Source of the DNA: Rickettsia typhi
GTDB lineage: Bacteria; Pseudomonadota; Alphaproteobacteria; Rickettsiales; Deianiraeaceae
DNA: 64,000 bases
NCBI GenBank assembly: GCA_945898725.1
Contig: CAMDIK010000002.1
Coordinates: 1 to 64,000, forward strand
Reading direction: 5' to 3'
The translations under genes and the position numbers were made by a program. Each line of letters opens with the position of its first letter. Position 1 is the stretch's first letter. This document shows, piece after piece, positions 63,184 to 64,000 of this stretch. The notes beneath the pieces were generated by a model. It searched no databases and had not been told where the DNA came from. It worked only from the letters and a program-made list of their open reading frames with translations.

Positions 63184-63819
63184 CTAAGATAAAACAACCT
63201 TTAAAGCATCCAGCGCAGAGCGAGATATTAATACACAATCAGCTTTGAATAAAGCATGAACCGTAACAGCAGCCGGTCTCCAAACAGATACATCTCTTAA
63301 ATTCGCAGAAGATCTTAATAAGTTCACACCAAACAAATCATCAATAAAGATACACCTCTTTCCGCTACAGCCAAATTTGACCAACATTTCAATGCAAGAT
63401 TTTGTTTTATGATTATCCAACTCAAAAGAATCGCATATAAAAAGAGTGTTATTCTGAAAATGAAAGCCTAAAGCCATACGTTTAGCCTTTTTTGTAGCCT
63501 TAGAATTAAGCTTGCTTGTGGCTCTTTTGGCTCTTGGACCATGAGCAATTCCTCCACCTACATGTTGAGCTGAAACTTTTGAACCCTGCCTTGCGCCACC
63601 AGTTCCTTTTTGCGCAAAAGGTTTCTTACCAGTAGCCTTTACTTCAGAAATATCTTTTGTATGAGCAAGGGGATTGCGAGTGTCGGCAAATAAATGCATG
63701 TCGTACCTATATTCAGCAAGAAATTTTTTCTCAGGATTTTCAACAACAGAAGATACATCAAACCCGTTGCACGCAGCTTGATCTGGTATAATATTTTTAT
63801 AAGAATTTACAGCATTCAT
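63184..63819 (-). CDS. rplD: 50S ribosomal protein L4
   Basis: A 211-residue L4 with the extended tunnel loop: AQKGTGGARQGSKVSAQHVGGGIAHGPRAKRATSKLNSKATKKAKRMAL is diagnostic. ATG 63819 follows the rplC stop by one base; a TTG at 63828 is less likely. Confidence 0.97.
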   Translation of the reverse strand: MNAVNSYKNIIPDQAACNGFDVSSVVENPEKKFLAEYRYDMHLFADTRNPLAHTKDISEVKATGKKPFAQKGTGGARQGSKVSAQHVGGGIAHGPRAKRATSKLNSKATKKAKRMALGFHFQNNTLFICDSFELDNHKTKSCIEMLVKFGCSGKRCIFIDDLFGVNLLRSSANLRDVSVWRPAAVTVHALFKADCVLISRSALDALKVVLS

Positions 63820-63820
63820 A

Positions 63821-64000
63821 CTACGCAACTAATAAATTAACACCATTAAACATCGAAACAAGCTCTCTACTGTTGACAGATTTAACAGGATTGAAAACCT
63901 CAACCAAGCTGCCAACGCAACCAGGTATAGAGCCCTTTATAACCAAAAGTCCATCTTCAGGTAAAACTTGTAACACTCTAAGATTATTAACATAATTAAT
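63821..64000 (-). CDS. rplC: 50S ribosomal protein L3, C-terminal part (partial)
   Basis: The gene runs in from the right edge; 59 codons and the TAG (63823-63821) are present. [29 protein letters not shown] matches the C-terminal strand and turn of L3 (usually LLLVKGSVPG...G...V). Its position directly before rplD confirms it. The N-terminal part, including the peptidyl-transferase loop, lies outside the window. Confidence 0.9.
   Translation of the reverse strand: MNYVNNLRVLQVLPEDGLLVIKGSIPGCVGSLVEVFNPVKSVNSRELVSMFNGVNLLVA

Overview
The window looks like a chromosomal segment of an obligate intracellular alphaproteobacterium, most likely a member of the Rickettsiales. The evidence is the AT-rich sequence; single-copy, dispersed type IV secretion genes of the rickettsial Vir-homologue kind (a 1.2-kb-residue VirB6-like protein at 392-3985, VirD4 at 40427-42262, a small KSPCV lipoprotein at 47594-47746); the alphaproteobacterial regulator DUF1013/TrcR; an adrenodoxin-type ferredoxin; and normally contiguous operons that are split up (sdhB far from sdhD, atpD alone, iscS alone, secD without secF). 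I cannot place it in a family. There are no insertion sequences, prophage genes or CRISPR arrays, and no gene-free stretch over 300 bases.

Layout. 1-7433 (+): the end of an unknown gene, the VirB6-like protein, a dicarboxylate/amino-acid symporter, TrcR and a large lipoprotein. 7670-13949: aspS with an unusual insertion, flanked by orphan coiled-coil genes, then tRNA-Gln, rlmE, tsaE and a membrane protein. 14040-17692: tsaD, rlmB, atpD and a small charged orphan. 17730-26768 (-): two tight operons, metC-like/ftsW/murG (cell wall) and carD/alsT-like/sdhB/ftsK, each behind a near-consensus promoter. 26884-31466 (+): M16 protease, yidC, eptA-like lipid A modifier. 31459-34148 (-): murI, a Bcr/CflA efflux pump, a LysE exporter. 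34304-37199 (+): a displaced rpsJ, sdhD, a pilin-like protein, iscS. 37200-47479: lptD, ppa, virD4, miaB, secD, an ABC-F protein, an RhtB-type exporter. 47594-54226: small lipoproteins, a SulP-carbonic anhydrase fusion, a small gene with a structured leader, fdx, ridA, rpmF, tRNA-Cys, a class D beta-lactamase homologue and several orphans. 54240-64000 (-): the ribosomal protein cluster, rplC (partial) through rpoA.

How it fits together. The envelope is a theme: peptidoglycan (MurI, MurG, FtsW, a MetC-like enzyme that may supply D-alanine, FtsK, a penicillin-recognising protein), outer membrane (LptD, EptA-like), membrane insertion and secretion (YidC, SecD, VirB6/VirD4). The organism therefore appears to build a wall and an LPS-type outer membrane. 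Translation is the second theme: ribosomal proteins, t6A synthesis (TsaD/TsaE), MiaB, RlmE, RlmB, AspRS, two tRNAs.

The points most worth a second look are: the 50258-50579 gene, whose perfect consensus promoter leads into a leader with two segments complementary to its own start codon; an extra ~85 residues in AspRS; a ribosomal cluster lacking rpmD, secY, adk and rplQ with rpsJ moved next to sdhD; S3 without its KH GXXG loop; a short lipoprotein frame that needs a one-base slip at an A6 tract; and the metC-ftsW-murG operon.
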